From: Phallusia fumigata
Lineage: Eukaryota > Chordata > Ascidiacea > Phlebobranchia > Ascidiidae
NCBI GenBank assembly: GCA_008931825.1
Contig: QXVZ01034315.1
Location: forward strand, 1 to 22,094
Direction of reading: 5' to 3'
DNA: 22,094 nt
In this document: positions 12,901 to 18,645 of the stretch, piece by piece
Numbering within the stretch: position 1 is the first letter of the stretch
Layout: every line of letters begins with the position of its first letter
Notes under the pieces: model-generated
What the model was told of the DNA's origin: nothing
The model's input: only the letters and a program-made list of their open reading frames with translations
Databases searched by the model: none
Translations under genes and position numbers: made by a program

Positions 12901-15900
12901 TTAGCAAATTGGGCATCTTTGAAAATCAGTGAAGTCTTTGGCATTTGATTTTGCGCAAACAACCAACTCACATATTCGTTGATCTTGGCGTGAGCCTCAT
13001 CTCGTATCGCCTGGTAGTCGCCGATCCCTTCGTCCAGGGTGAACGAGAAGATCAGCTCGAACGTGTAACTAACGGTGCTGACGCGTTTCCATGACGACCA
13101 CTCGCCCTCCTTGACGCTGGTAACCGCTCGAGCCCGGAACTCGTAAACCGAATTTCCCACCAAGCCGCTGATGTCCTCGGACACTGTGAAGCTTTTCCTG
13201 CGAAACGACAGTAAACCTGTGTGTGTGTGTTTTTGTCGGATCTGTGAGGTTTGGATGATGTGGATTGTAAGTTCTACTTTGAACAAGTAATAATCTTAAG
13301 AATGTCCAACACAGGTTTACTGTTTTGTGTTATTGTTTATTTCAAACTTTTTGTCGGATCCTTGTAAGGTTTCGAGGATGTGGATGGAATTGCAACTTTG
13401 GTATTACTTACCTCGCGCCTTATTCAAATAGAAGTTGCAATGGGATCTACATCCTCGACACCTCACAAAGATCCGACAAAAAGTTTGAAATAAACAATCA
13501 CACAAAACAGTTAACATGTTTGGACGACTTCGTACGTCTAAATCGGGTTGACTAACCCGCTTCGGGCAGTAAACCATGGCAAAGTGTTTTCAAAGCAAAC
13601 TATAGTCGACCAATTCGAAATCAAAGTTATTTTTTTAACGAAAGATAATTTTGTAGAATTTTTTTTATTTCTGCAAAAAACATGCGACGGTTGACTGCGC
13701 GAAGCTTGTCTGGAAAGTCGCTGTAAATTAATGATGACGTCATATTTACGTCATCAGCACACATACCCCGTGACGTCAAGTAGTATTTGTTCCTCGTCTA
13801 AGTTCGACAGCGACCTGCCTTCCACTTGATAGTTGACCAGGTTTCCCGCGATTTTCTGTGGACGCCGGATCCCTATTCTCACAACGTTTGGCGTCAGGAC
13901 TTCGAGAGTAACCGACCCTGGCGGCCCTGTAAATTGGAGAAGTACAGTCTGTAACTGATGATGCAATAAAACCCGGATATTTTTGCCCCAAATTTTTCAC
14001 TTAAACTTCTTTTGATGAGAACAAAGCTCAAATTTCTTCACCAACGTTGAAACACTTCATCCTCGGGTCAGAACTTCGAGAAAAAGATGATAACTTACCG
14101 GTATTAGGACGACACAATAACCCTGGGAATCTGTACCCAGTCACACCGATGTCTAATGTGTTGTTAGGACACTGACACGCGTATGTCCCGGACATGTCTG
14201 TACAACTTGACTTCTTGTCGCACAACACGTCGTCTCCGTGACAGGGGTTTCGATCTGCAAAAAACAAATTGTAACGTCCAAGGTTTAGTTTTGGTTGATT
14301 GTAAAGCGGCTTCAGAAAACGCTTGCATCATAAAACGTTGCTTCAAAATCTGATAAAATGCCAGAATGTTGAATACAACAAAATTATGGAAGTTATTTAG
14401 CTTGTTTTATAAACAACCCTGAAATAGGAGAAAAAACTACCTTGGTTCAGGGTGTTGAGAAAATAGGTATAATTGGGAAATTTACAAATCGAGCCTCCCA
14501 CCGATTGTTGAAAATTAAAACATATGAAGGAGTTATTTTTTTAACATAAAGCATTATATTTCTGCAGCAATAAGGTGACATTAGAAAACGTTACGCGCCA
14601 CTGGAAATTGTTTAAGCAAAAAAAACTAAAAAGCGAAAAATTTTTTACCGTAAACTTTAATTCTTTTTGTGTAGGCAGTCAATTCCTTCACCCAATCCAA
14701 CTCGAACAGATGCTTTACTTTTCTGCTCGATATGTTCACGTTCACATCAAAATCAAGGTGATAATATGTCTGAAAATAAACATAAAAGCACAATTCATGA
14801 TAAAATAACCATCCAACAAAATAGATTATTATGAAGCAGAGGTTAAGAACAGAGAAGCCTAATTAAATACATAACTGCCAGAAAGCTTTTAATTCAGTAA
14901 GATGTTATATTTGCGGTTTCGTATAGAATTCACAGTTTTGTAATCAAGTCCTGGTCATAAATCACATGTTATTGACCAAGTTAGTCAACTTCGGTCTAAT
15001 GGAAGCCACGACTGGTACAAACCCGAATACAGCAATAAATCATAACAACTCTGGGTTTCTAAACACGAAACATTTCCGGATTTACCTTGAAATCTCCGCT
15101 CCTGATTTTGGTATTGTTGATTTCTGTGTAGCCCAAATACGCAAGCGGCATTATCTTCTTCAGCTGTCGATGAAAGAAGGATTTAATTGCCTTAACTTCA
15201 ACGGCATGTTGGGTTTAACTTTAACTTACCGANCCCCTGTGGAGAACAGCTGCCAAGGGCAATCATATTTAAGGGTTAGCTTAAAAAACTCCGAGAGTCC
15301 TGAAATTAGTACATTTCAACAAGGTTCACTAGCAGCAGCGAAAACTATTCGCTGTGTAAATTTTGTGCATACCAAGTCTTTCCCATGTAAAATTTTCATC
15401 ACTGAGACCGTTTTAGGCCGGTTACCATTCACTAACCTCCCTCCCCAGTTTCCTCCGTACACGTCATCATCCACTTGACGTCATCAACTGTGACGTTGTC
15501 ACGAGGTATGGCTCGAAGTGCAACGTTAAAATACCTTACGTGACGTAATTGTTTGATGACGTAGAAGGAGCGCGTGTTTTGTAAAACGCGGTAATCGACA
15601 TTGTCTGAATAACAATGACCGATTGAAATAAAATTATCAAAGAAAAGAATATTTCTCTACTTTTTAACACCACATATATGCAATATATCAACACCACATA
15701 TTATACACCTGAATTAAAAACAATTGGTAGAGAATTAGTGAAATCGCTGTTGTTATTGTCAGAACGGAGTATTGACTAAAAACAAATTCTCTAGCATTTT
15801 TGTTTTTAGCTAAGCTACTCCTCAAACCTTGACTTGTGTCCCAAACTTTACAACTTAAAAAACCCTGAGTTTACAACTTTAGTAAAAAATGCTGAAACAT

Positions 15901-16833
15901 ATAAACTGTACCACTCTGCATTAGATCTGTGGTTACCTTGCATGTTGTCAACAATATTCTCATAATCGTCATAATTGCTCCCGTTCACTTTCCCTGACAA
16001 CCGATGACGTAACGATTTCCCGTTACTGTCCTCGCCTTCGTACTGCGGTGACGTCACGCCGTCTAGGTCGTACCAACTGATGACGTAATGTGACACGGTT
16101 TTGTTCTGCAGGATAAATTTGCCGATAAGTTATCACGTGACAAATGATGACGAAGTTGTCACTCACCAAGTCGACACCTGATTGGACGACGGCCGACCAC
16201 GTGACATTGATGCTGTTTTCCTTAACTTTACATGCGAAGTTATTGATGCGGAACGACGAACCTGCAATGAACCACGAGGTAAAATAGATAATTTTTCAGA
16301 TTTGTCAGACATGAACGAACCAAACAATGTTTTAGAAACAGAACAGGAAGCGGTTGTAACTATTTTGTTTATTTTGTGACTTTGCAATCAAGGATCTTAT
16401 GTTCGATGCCCTCTTAAAAGCCAAACGGTTTTTAATCCCATGGCTAATGATTTTGTTTCCCAGTTAAACCATTGAAAGTAGTTTAACTAAACTTTTTCTT
16501 TTTAATGAATATACATAACTACCTGAGAGCTTGTATGTAATAAATACTTTATATTTGACAATGTCATTAGTGTAATATTATAATCAATAATGACAACCAC
16601 AATTCGAAACGAAACGTTAGAACGCTTACATACACTGGATACAATAAAATGTATTCACTACATACAAGTTCTCTGGCAGTTATAGTTGTAATTAAGCTAC
16701 TTTTTAGGACTTGTCTTGTGTTCCTAACTTTTCATGTTTACAACAACACTTAAGAAACTCAGTAAGCTGTTAACTTACCAAAGTTTAGCAAAAACAGCAA
16801 CAAACAAATTCCAGTCCAAGTTCTTTCAATCAT
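300..16833 (-). CDS. Multi-exon FN3-SEA-EGF type I membrane protein (33 exons, about 1604 aa)
   Basis: Exons 5' to 3' on the minus strand: 16833-16779, 16261-16167, 16105-15937, 15604-15437, 15299-15230, 15195-15086, 14769-14649, 14254-14099, 13926-13767, 13197-12972, 12425-12305, 12235-12116, 11832-11689, 11201-11049, 10646-10485, 10415-10303, 10238-10150, 9817-9693, 9631-9479, 9025-8813, 8444-8283, 8049-7937, 7794-7695, 7335-7204, 7072-6893, 6241-6036, 5962-5747, 5225-5093, 4823-4677, 4322-4206, 3412-3187, 962-916, 613-300. Each border is GT-AG, and codon phases match throughout once the N at 15233 is discounted. Domain order: signal peptide, FN3-SEA-EGF four times, SEA, EGF, EGF, TM, tail. 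It is probably a cell-surface adhesion or recognition receptor (inference). Weakest joins: 15230/15195, 12305/12235, 6893/6241 and 4206/3412. No named orthologue recognised; the array resembles part of uromodulin-like 1 without its ZP domain. Confidence 0.85.
963..3186. other. Long intron hosting the nested 7TM gene
   Basis: Apart from the ORF at 1481-2296, no coding exon or clear element is seen in 963-1480 or 2297-3186. No canonical AATAAA was noticed after the nested stop codon. Confidence 0.5.
1481..2296 (-). CDS. Intronless seven-transmembrane protein, GPCR-like, nested in an intron
   Basis: An uninterrupted 271-codon ORF, ATG at 2296 to TGA at 1483-1481, with about seven hydrophobic stretches near residues 3-23, 31-46, 62-87, 103-125, 153-179, 202-224 and 231-252. 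Class A-like hints are Cys61 before the third span and Cys139 before the fifth (the usual disulfide pair), an Asn-Val-Thr glycosylation site at 55, and CRR at 88-90 where DRY would be. An NPxxY motif is not seen and the N-terminus before span 1 is only two residues, so it is divergent or lacks a 5' exon. A tttgtccag sequence about 10 nt before the ATG could be a cis- or trans-splice acceptor. It lies inside the intron between the transmembrane and tail exons of the main gene, same strand. Confidence 0.68.
   Translation of the reverse strand: MEITWLLITVASLHLFMTICYVIKFNRQWNELLMIVGLLLSVVRATSTTTLSRDNVTSSECLVYHVIWRSTRHICSMIAYFSFCLQNCRRLGQIGLHLREGKVAMLVSWISCSVTLWSKAFLYIYSSINHHMVADESKCVLVSHVIGFQFREIALKFLIGAVYFSTFSLLAIIYHVTIIAPTSMGSYNFVHYEAYYQSKRNCVFVTAYLLIDTAVNIIPVTYYGAGADFRPWAVAESGAVVLNNLLMSGAFPDWKTRFLPFIDWVSFTFHD
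3165..3476 (-). CDS. Exon 31: transmembrane segment and start of cytoplasmic tail
   Basis: The exon encodes a short juxtamembrane stretch with a Cys pair (RNCQT and DEYCVT), a hydrophobic span TVMISLLAVAGALFIVILCL, and a stop-transfer cluster CCAHRRNKRIK. This makes it a type I protein. The acceptor is either 3412 (caaccaag|GA, phase 1, matching the good donor at 4206) or 3476 (atatatcag|TTA, a better acceptor but phase 0, needing the weaker donor at 4192). The 3' border is AG|gtggga at 3187, phase 2, which joins exon 962-916 in frame. If unspliced, the frame ends seven codons later (WETVRF, TAA at 3167-3165), giving a short-tail isoform. Confidence 0.78.
   Translation of the reverse strand, partial: LHVSLELHLSLWVCNQIKTNQGTTRNCQTKIATSPVMTYNVDEYCVTESDKEADNTVMISLLAVAGALFIVILCLVATCCAHRRNKRIKVQKRSEERWETVRF
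3593..3862. mobile_element. Inverted-repeat (MITE-like) element, about 270 bp
   Basis: 33-nt terminal inverted repeats lie at 3593-3625 and 3830-3862; both read inward from agacagtgcacac, with two mismatches. No coding capacity is present. It lies in the intron between the EGF-6 and transmembrane exons. Target-site duplication not resolved. Confidence 0.65.
3977..4081. mobile_element. Hairpin element with gttgtcattgtcg core
   Basis: Arms 3977-4004 and 4054-4081 are inverted copies (acgttttgacaaacgctg versus the complement of cagcgttcgtcgaaacgt). A truncated relative lies at 4995-5064 with the same inner stretch (gaaaatattttacacac). Confidence 0.6.
4206..4823 (-). CDS. Exons 29-30: EGF domains 5 and 6
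   Basis: Exon 4823-4677 starts DINECQSLAK and includes CDNTEGSFTCQC, a calcium-binding, hydroxylation-type EGF; its donor gttaga is weak. Exon 4322-4206 encodes a second type without the consensus: QCESNPCFNDATC, then PFCEC and GDLC, giving six cysteines. Its donor A|gtaaat at 4206 is good and phase 1. An alternative phase 0 donor at 4192 (CAT|gttaat) would pair with the acceptor after 3476. The two EGFs form the membrane-proximal stalk. Confidence 0.8.
4995..5064. mobile_element. Truncated copy of the 3977-4081 hairpin element
   Basis: It shares the left arm and loop (tttcgacaaacgccgttg, then atattttacacactgaatgg) with the element at 3977 but lacks the right arm. It ends about 28 nt from exon 5225-5093. 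Confidence 0.6.
5093..6241 (-). CDS. Exons 26-28: SEA domain 5
   Basis: Exons 6241-6036, 5962-5747 and 5225-5093 (phases 1-0, 0-0, 0-1), about residues 1137-1321. Features are a lead-in without a clear FN3 core, then LEFSGEVVVMEISG (first strand), helix IKKNIRAALNHAF, DTLVVRNDLRVVFSLFLEL (the strand after the cleavage turn, with Asn-Asp instead of Gly-Ser), a charged insert, helix LRTDFQEYLNKL and closing TFDPKSVIVRG. The 6241 acceptor (aatgcccgag) is weak. Ignoring the 5747 donor (gtaaat) would give an alternative end 28 codons later at a TAA (5665-5663). The domain directly precedes EGF-5 and EGF-6, like a membrane-proximal SEA-EGF-EGF stalk. Confidence 0.7.
5456..5666. mobile_element. Compound inverted-repeat element
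   Basis: Outer arms ataactgccagaaagcttg (5561-5579) and its near-complement ending gctctttggcagttat (5651-5666) bound a 106-bp element. The segment 5599-5635 (tgtttcgacaatcgctgttg) is also inverted relative to 5456-5492. The core matches the 3977 element, so these belong to one family. Confidence 0.6.
6242..6884. other. Intron (or 3' flank of the soluble form) after EGF-4
   Basis: A Thr/Ser-rich open stretch lies near 6242-6340 in another frame but lacks usable borders. The rest is AT-rich with nothing recognisable. Homology with the paralogue ends near 6865. Confidence 0.4.
6885..7072 (-). CDS. Exon 25: calcium-binding EGF domain 4, with an in-frame stop at its end
   Basis: It starts DINECISQELNDC; CRNTNGSYTCSC fits the hydroxylation consensus and the sixth Cys is in KGRHC. 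The frame then runs EQTTRTVQGR to a TAA at 6887-6885. To reach the membrane-anchored form, splicing must leave at 6893 (CAAG|gtcgtt, a weak donor, phase 1) or at ACG|gttcaa with a phase 0 partner. Reading through gives a soluble ectodomain of 1138 aa. The paralogous exon at 18523-18342 has the same last residues and a TGA at the same codon. Confidence 0.78.
7204..9025 (-). CDS. Exons 20-24: Thr-rich linker, FN3 domain 4 and SEA domain 4
   Basis: Exon 9025-8813 begins with a Thr/Pro-rich stalk (ELTTTPIQTQPTRATFSTR) before FN3-4 (VEIYGVAIG, QIRLTWKRL, NYVFQYRIK), which ends in 8444-8283 (ILYQIRVAEKW). SEA-4 is in 8049-7937, 7794-7695 and 7335-7204: FRLYLHLP, helix VKGIVSDY and VQRIFTS, then DRGSIAFMTIYFTI, a good Gly-Ser-Ile cleavage signature, and helix LKLLERAYKSGE. 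I placed the 7695 donor at gtgggt rather than at gtaaac four bases on. Only that choice keeps exon 7335-7204 in the frame that feeds the EGF exon, and the upstream paralogue keeps the same frame. This whole block is duplicated at 18646-20211. Confidence 0.85.
9085..9290. repeat. Imperfect direct duplication in the intron after EGF-3
   Basis: 9085-9180 and 9210-9290 both begin cagtttagcaaagaag and continue with gcaagccattt and a later ttgcaac..gggca-like stretch. The paralogue intron (about 20270-20370) has one copy. Confidence 0.5.
9479..9631 (-). CDS. Exon 19: calcium-binding EGF domain 3
   Basis: A phase 1-1 exon starting DFNECNTTWEDC, with CVNEEPGFKCVC matching the hydroxylation consensus and a sixth Cys in GRICMTE. 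The acceptor is atcactcgcag and the donor gtcagt. The long last loop with basic residues before the sixth Cys resembles EGF-4 and the paralogue's EGF domain. Confidence 0.87.
9693..11201 (-). CDS. Exons 14-18: FN3 domain 3 plus SEA domain 3
   Basis: FN3-3 is in exons 11201-11049 (APTSFSVSLND, IVLSWKLPPD, FWFYVQWRKKG) and 10646-10485 (VVYECRVASANH, then TFTSWKS). SEA-3 spans 10415-10303 (FIYVAKLNLTAIIYSGE, helix TAGMVRKL), 10238-10150 (VDRILVNHLQQYM helix) and 9817-9693 (DRTFGIANLFF, then LGLDTEAIEIT). The cleavage position reads FGIAN, so the Ser of the Gly-Ser signature is missing and autoproteolysis is not expected. Phases are 1-1, 1-1, 1-0, 0-2, 2-1. All donors are gtgagt, gtatga, gtgagt, gtaagc or gtaagt. 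It covers about residues 572-785. Confidence 0.82.
11689..11832 (-). CDS. Exon 13: calcium-binding EGF domain 2
   Basis: A phase 1-1 exon starting DINECGTK, the classic cbEGF start. Its six cysteines include CINLPGTFTCRC, matching the hydroxylation consensus. The acceptor is tcattctccag and the donor gtaagc. After the last Cys only one complete codon (Leu) and one base remain before the donor, so this module packs tightly against FN3-3. The FTCRC and RCINL order is unambiguous in this frame; other frames carry stops or lose the cysteines. Confidence 0.88.
11908..12120. repeat. 21-bp minisatellite overlapping a splice donor
   Basis: About ten diverged units of the type actcagcacaacttaccggtg run up to and across the donor of exon 12235-12116. 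On the minus strand, units read cggtaagttgtg or gtgagttgtg, so most contain a plausible 5' splice site. Confidence 0.8.
12116..13926 (-). CDS. Exons 9-12: FN3 domain 2 plus SEA domain 2
   Basis: Exons 13926-13767 and 13197-12972 make FN3-2: it opens GPPGSVTLEVL, has NLVNYQVEG in the C strand, and VYEFRARAVTS followed by EWSSW in F/G. The second exon runs straight into SEA-2 (FELIFSFTLDEG, then a helix). SEA-2 continues in 12425-12305 and 12235-12116, with FIGDGSVRVQSIV carrying the canonical Gly-Ser-Val autoproteolysis signature and LGKLDSQSVIV as the closing strand. Phases are 1-2, 2-0, 0-1, 1-1. The donor at 12305 (G|gttgta) is weak but is the only phase-compatible choice seen. A foldback repeat lies in the 13198-13766 intron and a 21-bp minisatellite follows exon 12235-12116. 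Confidence 0.8.
13319..13511. repeat. Foldback repeat with 79-nt arms
   Basis: Arms 13319-13397 and 13433-13511 are inverted copies with about eight mismatches, separated by a 35-nt loop. Both contain aaactttttgtcggatc. A third, partial arm copy lies at 13231-13276 close to the acceptor of exon 13197-12972. The stretches 13209-13223 and 13308-13322 are also inverted copies. It is intronic and non-coding. Confidence 0.8.
14099..14254 (-). CDS. Exon 8: EGF-like domain 1
   Basis: A single phase 1-1 exon encodes one EGF module with six cysteines. Spacing starts NPCHGDDVLC, and CTDMSGTYACQC matches the Asp/Asn beta-hydroxylation and calcium-binding consensus C-x-D/N-x4-F/Y-x-C-x-C. The acceptor follows a T-rich tract (ttgttttttgcag) and the donor is gtaagtta. 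It sits between SEA-1 and FN3-2 in the repeated unit. The last Cys is followed by RPNT and the exon border. Confidence 0.85.
14649..15299 (-). CDS. Exons 5-7: SEA domain 1
   Basis: Exons 15299-15230, 15195-15086 and 14769-14649 encode about residues 163-262. The pattern fits SEA: FFKLTLKYD strand, amphipathic helix IKSFFHRQLKKIM, a turn RSGDFK where the cleavage Gly-Ser normally sits, strand YYHLDFDVNVN, helix VKHLFELDWVKEL, and a final strand ending in phase 1 just before an EGF exon. The Gly-Ser-Val cleavage signature is absent (Gly-Asp-Phe). The first exon contains the window's only N (15233). With the N counted, the exon is 70 nt and breaks frame; without it, 69 nt and frame holds. The 15195 acceptor (gccgttgaag) lacks a pyrimidine tract, so this border is less certain. 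Confidence 0.6.
15437..16261 (-). CDS. Exons 2-4: FN3 domain 1
   Basis: Exons 16261-16167, 16105-15937 and 15604-15437 (phases 1-0, 0-1, 1-1) encode about residues 19-162. FN3 hallmarks are the buried Trp in INVTWSAV (B strand), YVISWYD (C strand) and YFNVALRAI (the F-strand Tyr-x-Val-x-Ala-pattern). The loop between C and F is long and acidic, longer than in a usual FN3 domain of 90-100 residues. The three-exon structure differs from the two-exon FN3 units downstream. Borders are good: ttcattgcag acceptor, and gtgagt and gtaacc donors. Confidence 0.75.
16514..16684. mobile_element. Second copy of the ataactgccag terminal-repeat element
   Basis: Left end 16514-16537 (gagcttgtatg) and right end 16661-16684 (catacaagttctctggcag) are inverted copies. 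Interior is AT-rich without coding capacity. It lies in the intron after the signal-peptide exon. Related single ends occur near 8201 and 14872. Confidence 0.6.
16779..16833 (-). CDS. Exon 1: start codon and signal peptide of the main gene
   Basis: ATG at 16833-16831 is followed by a short polar stretch (MIERTWTG) and a Leu-rich hydrophobic core (ICLLLFLLNF), a typical signal peptide. The exon ends in phase 1 at a strong gtaagt donor. The start is supported by the related exon at 20580-20526, which has the same length, the same donor and the conserved residues RTWT and CLLL at matching positions. It routes the protein into the secretory pathway. Confidence 0.85.
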
Positions 16834-17930
16834 CTTTACATGTGGTTTCAACGCCTAAGTTTTCGGGGATAATTGTCGAGCTAATAAGCACTTTATCCTC
16901 TTCTTATTAACATTACAACGTCTGTTATCAACTAACTTGTTCTGTAAATAGTTGTAAACTTTAAATGTTTAAACACACCACGCGTATAAATTATGACAAA
17001 GTTTACAAACACTTTATAGCTTGTGTATGTACCTGCCCTTTACTATCACTAAACACAAGACTGCCAACAATCTTACACAACTTTTTCGTTTTTAACTGAA
17101 TAAAAACTATGCAGTTTGTCTAAACGCGGTTTCAATGCATTTTACAACAGAAAACGTAGCTGTTCTGTTTTGATTAATACAAGAAACCCAAACGCTCTTA
17201 TGTGAAAAGTCTTCACAGTAAAAGCTGCTCGACAAGTGCTAATAATACGAACGTGTCCGCGTTCATACCCTGCGGCTATCAAGTTTTCAAACATCACATT
17301 ACACCTTTCACACGCCACAAGTACAAAGGTTTCGGGGTTCGAATACCACGAAAAGCGCTTTTATTTCAACTGTGTTATTGAGATAACTTTCTTTGACCAG
17401 GCAAAATGCTGGATTTTGTCAGTTGTTGGTTTCATAACTAAATTATTTTTTTGCTTTTTTGCCAAACTTTATACTTGGTAGTCTGGTTGTTTAATTTCTG
17501 TTGTTGTTAGTTTAACATGTTTGTTTCATAAACACATCTGCTGCATGCAAAAGACGTACAAACAAAAAATTAAATGCCTTTTCTGGAAATTATTAGCCGC
17601 GAGTGGGCGATAGAGGGTGGATTTTGTCTATTGGTCCTATGTTGACGATGTCAGTAGGTTCTTCACGGCTGTTGCAACTTTGTTAAATCTTATGATAATT
17701 TTACAGTTATTTGTATTGACATCGTTTATTGGCTTGGCACGTGTTGATTTGAAACGCGCGGTGTGTAAGTGGTTTTATATCATTGAGATATTTGGTGTAT
17801 TGATCGTAGCCGATGCGGCATTTGTTCGATAGAAATAGGCTTTAGTGTCGATTCAAAACTTTTACTAAGTTGATGATTGGGTCCTAGCTTTACCATGTAA
17901 TTTTATGTTTTGTTTTTTAAACAAATGTTT
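16834..17930. promoter_or_regulatory. 5' flank of the main gene, homologous to the paralogue's 5' flank
   Basis: This stretch aligns by eye with 20581-22010. Shared blocks include ttgaaaccacatg next to the start codon, aaaagtcttcacagta, gctaataatacgaacgtgtc, gcgagtgggcgatagag and a tttattggcttg block. It presumably contains the minus-strand promoter and 5' UTR, but no convincing TATA box or transcription start was identified. Conservation beyond the transcribed part fits either segmental duplication or shared regulation. Confidence 0.5.
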
Positions 17931-18341
17931 AAGAATTTTCGATTTTTTGCTGAAGAATTTCACTTTTTTTCCAAATTTTAACAAAGCCACATTTATGAAA
18001 AGCAACCTGTTAATGTATTTGCACTTTTTTTCCGAACACACAGTTGCGATAAATGAACTTTTTTGCTTTGGAAACGAGAAAAACAAGTAAGGGAATAACT
18101 TGACAACAAGTAAAGCGCTCGAACTCCGATAAATTTTCGCAAACTGAACTGCAACCAACAATTGCTTTGCAATAAAAACAAACTTTTCGCCTGATAATTC
18201 TATCAGTCACGTCATAGCGGCCTATTACTACGTCATAATATAAAAGAGCTCTTGAGCAAAAAAATACATAATCACACACCGTAGATTAAATGGCGACGTT
18301 ATAATGGAAACATTATTTACAATATCAATAACCGCATTATC
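17931..18341. other. Spacer between the main gene's 5' flank and the paralogue's stop codon
   Basis: AT-rich, no exon recognised. It must contain the junction where the paralogue's 3' part was lost, because similarity to 6865-9200 begins near 18325 and similarity to the paralogue flank ends near 17930. Confidence 0.45.
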
Positions 18342-18523
18342 TCAACGACCTTGAACTGTTCTTGTAGTTTCTTCCAATGGTACACAATACCTCCCCTTCA
18401 GGAAGTGATAGAGCTCACTATTATCCGCAAAGCCTCTCTTGCAAGAACACGTGTAACCTCCGTTTGTGTTCTCACAATCTGCATTGTACGAACAATCGTT
18501 CCATTCTTGGCACTCGTTTAAGT
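18342..18523 (-). CDS. Paralogue EGF exon and terminal stop
   Basis: It starts DLNECQEWNDC and carries CENTNGGYTCSC (hydroxylation consensus) and a sixth Cys in KGRYC. It then ends TTRTVQGR with TGA at 18344-18342. No exon resembling SEA-5, EGF-5/6 or the membrane span is seen between here and the main gene's signal-peptide exon, so this stop would be the real C-terminus of the short protein. Confidence 0.75.
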
Positions 18524-18645
18524 CTGAAAAACAGTTGTTGGGTTGAGTTGAATTGAATTTTTCGCTTGGTACAGGAAAAAATCTTAAGCACCTAAACAGT
18601 TTTAACAAGTAAGTGCGTTTGCTAAAGGTAAAAAGTAAACGAGAC

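Noticed and set aside
14966-15478. Plus-strand open frame of 170 codons
   Set aside because: It overlaps minus-strand SEA-1 and FN3-1 exons with good splice sites, spans the N, and has no recognisable domain; a shadow frame.
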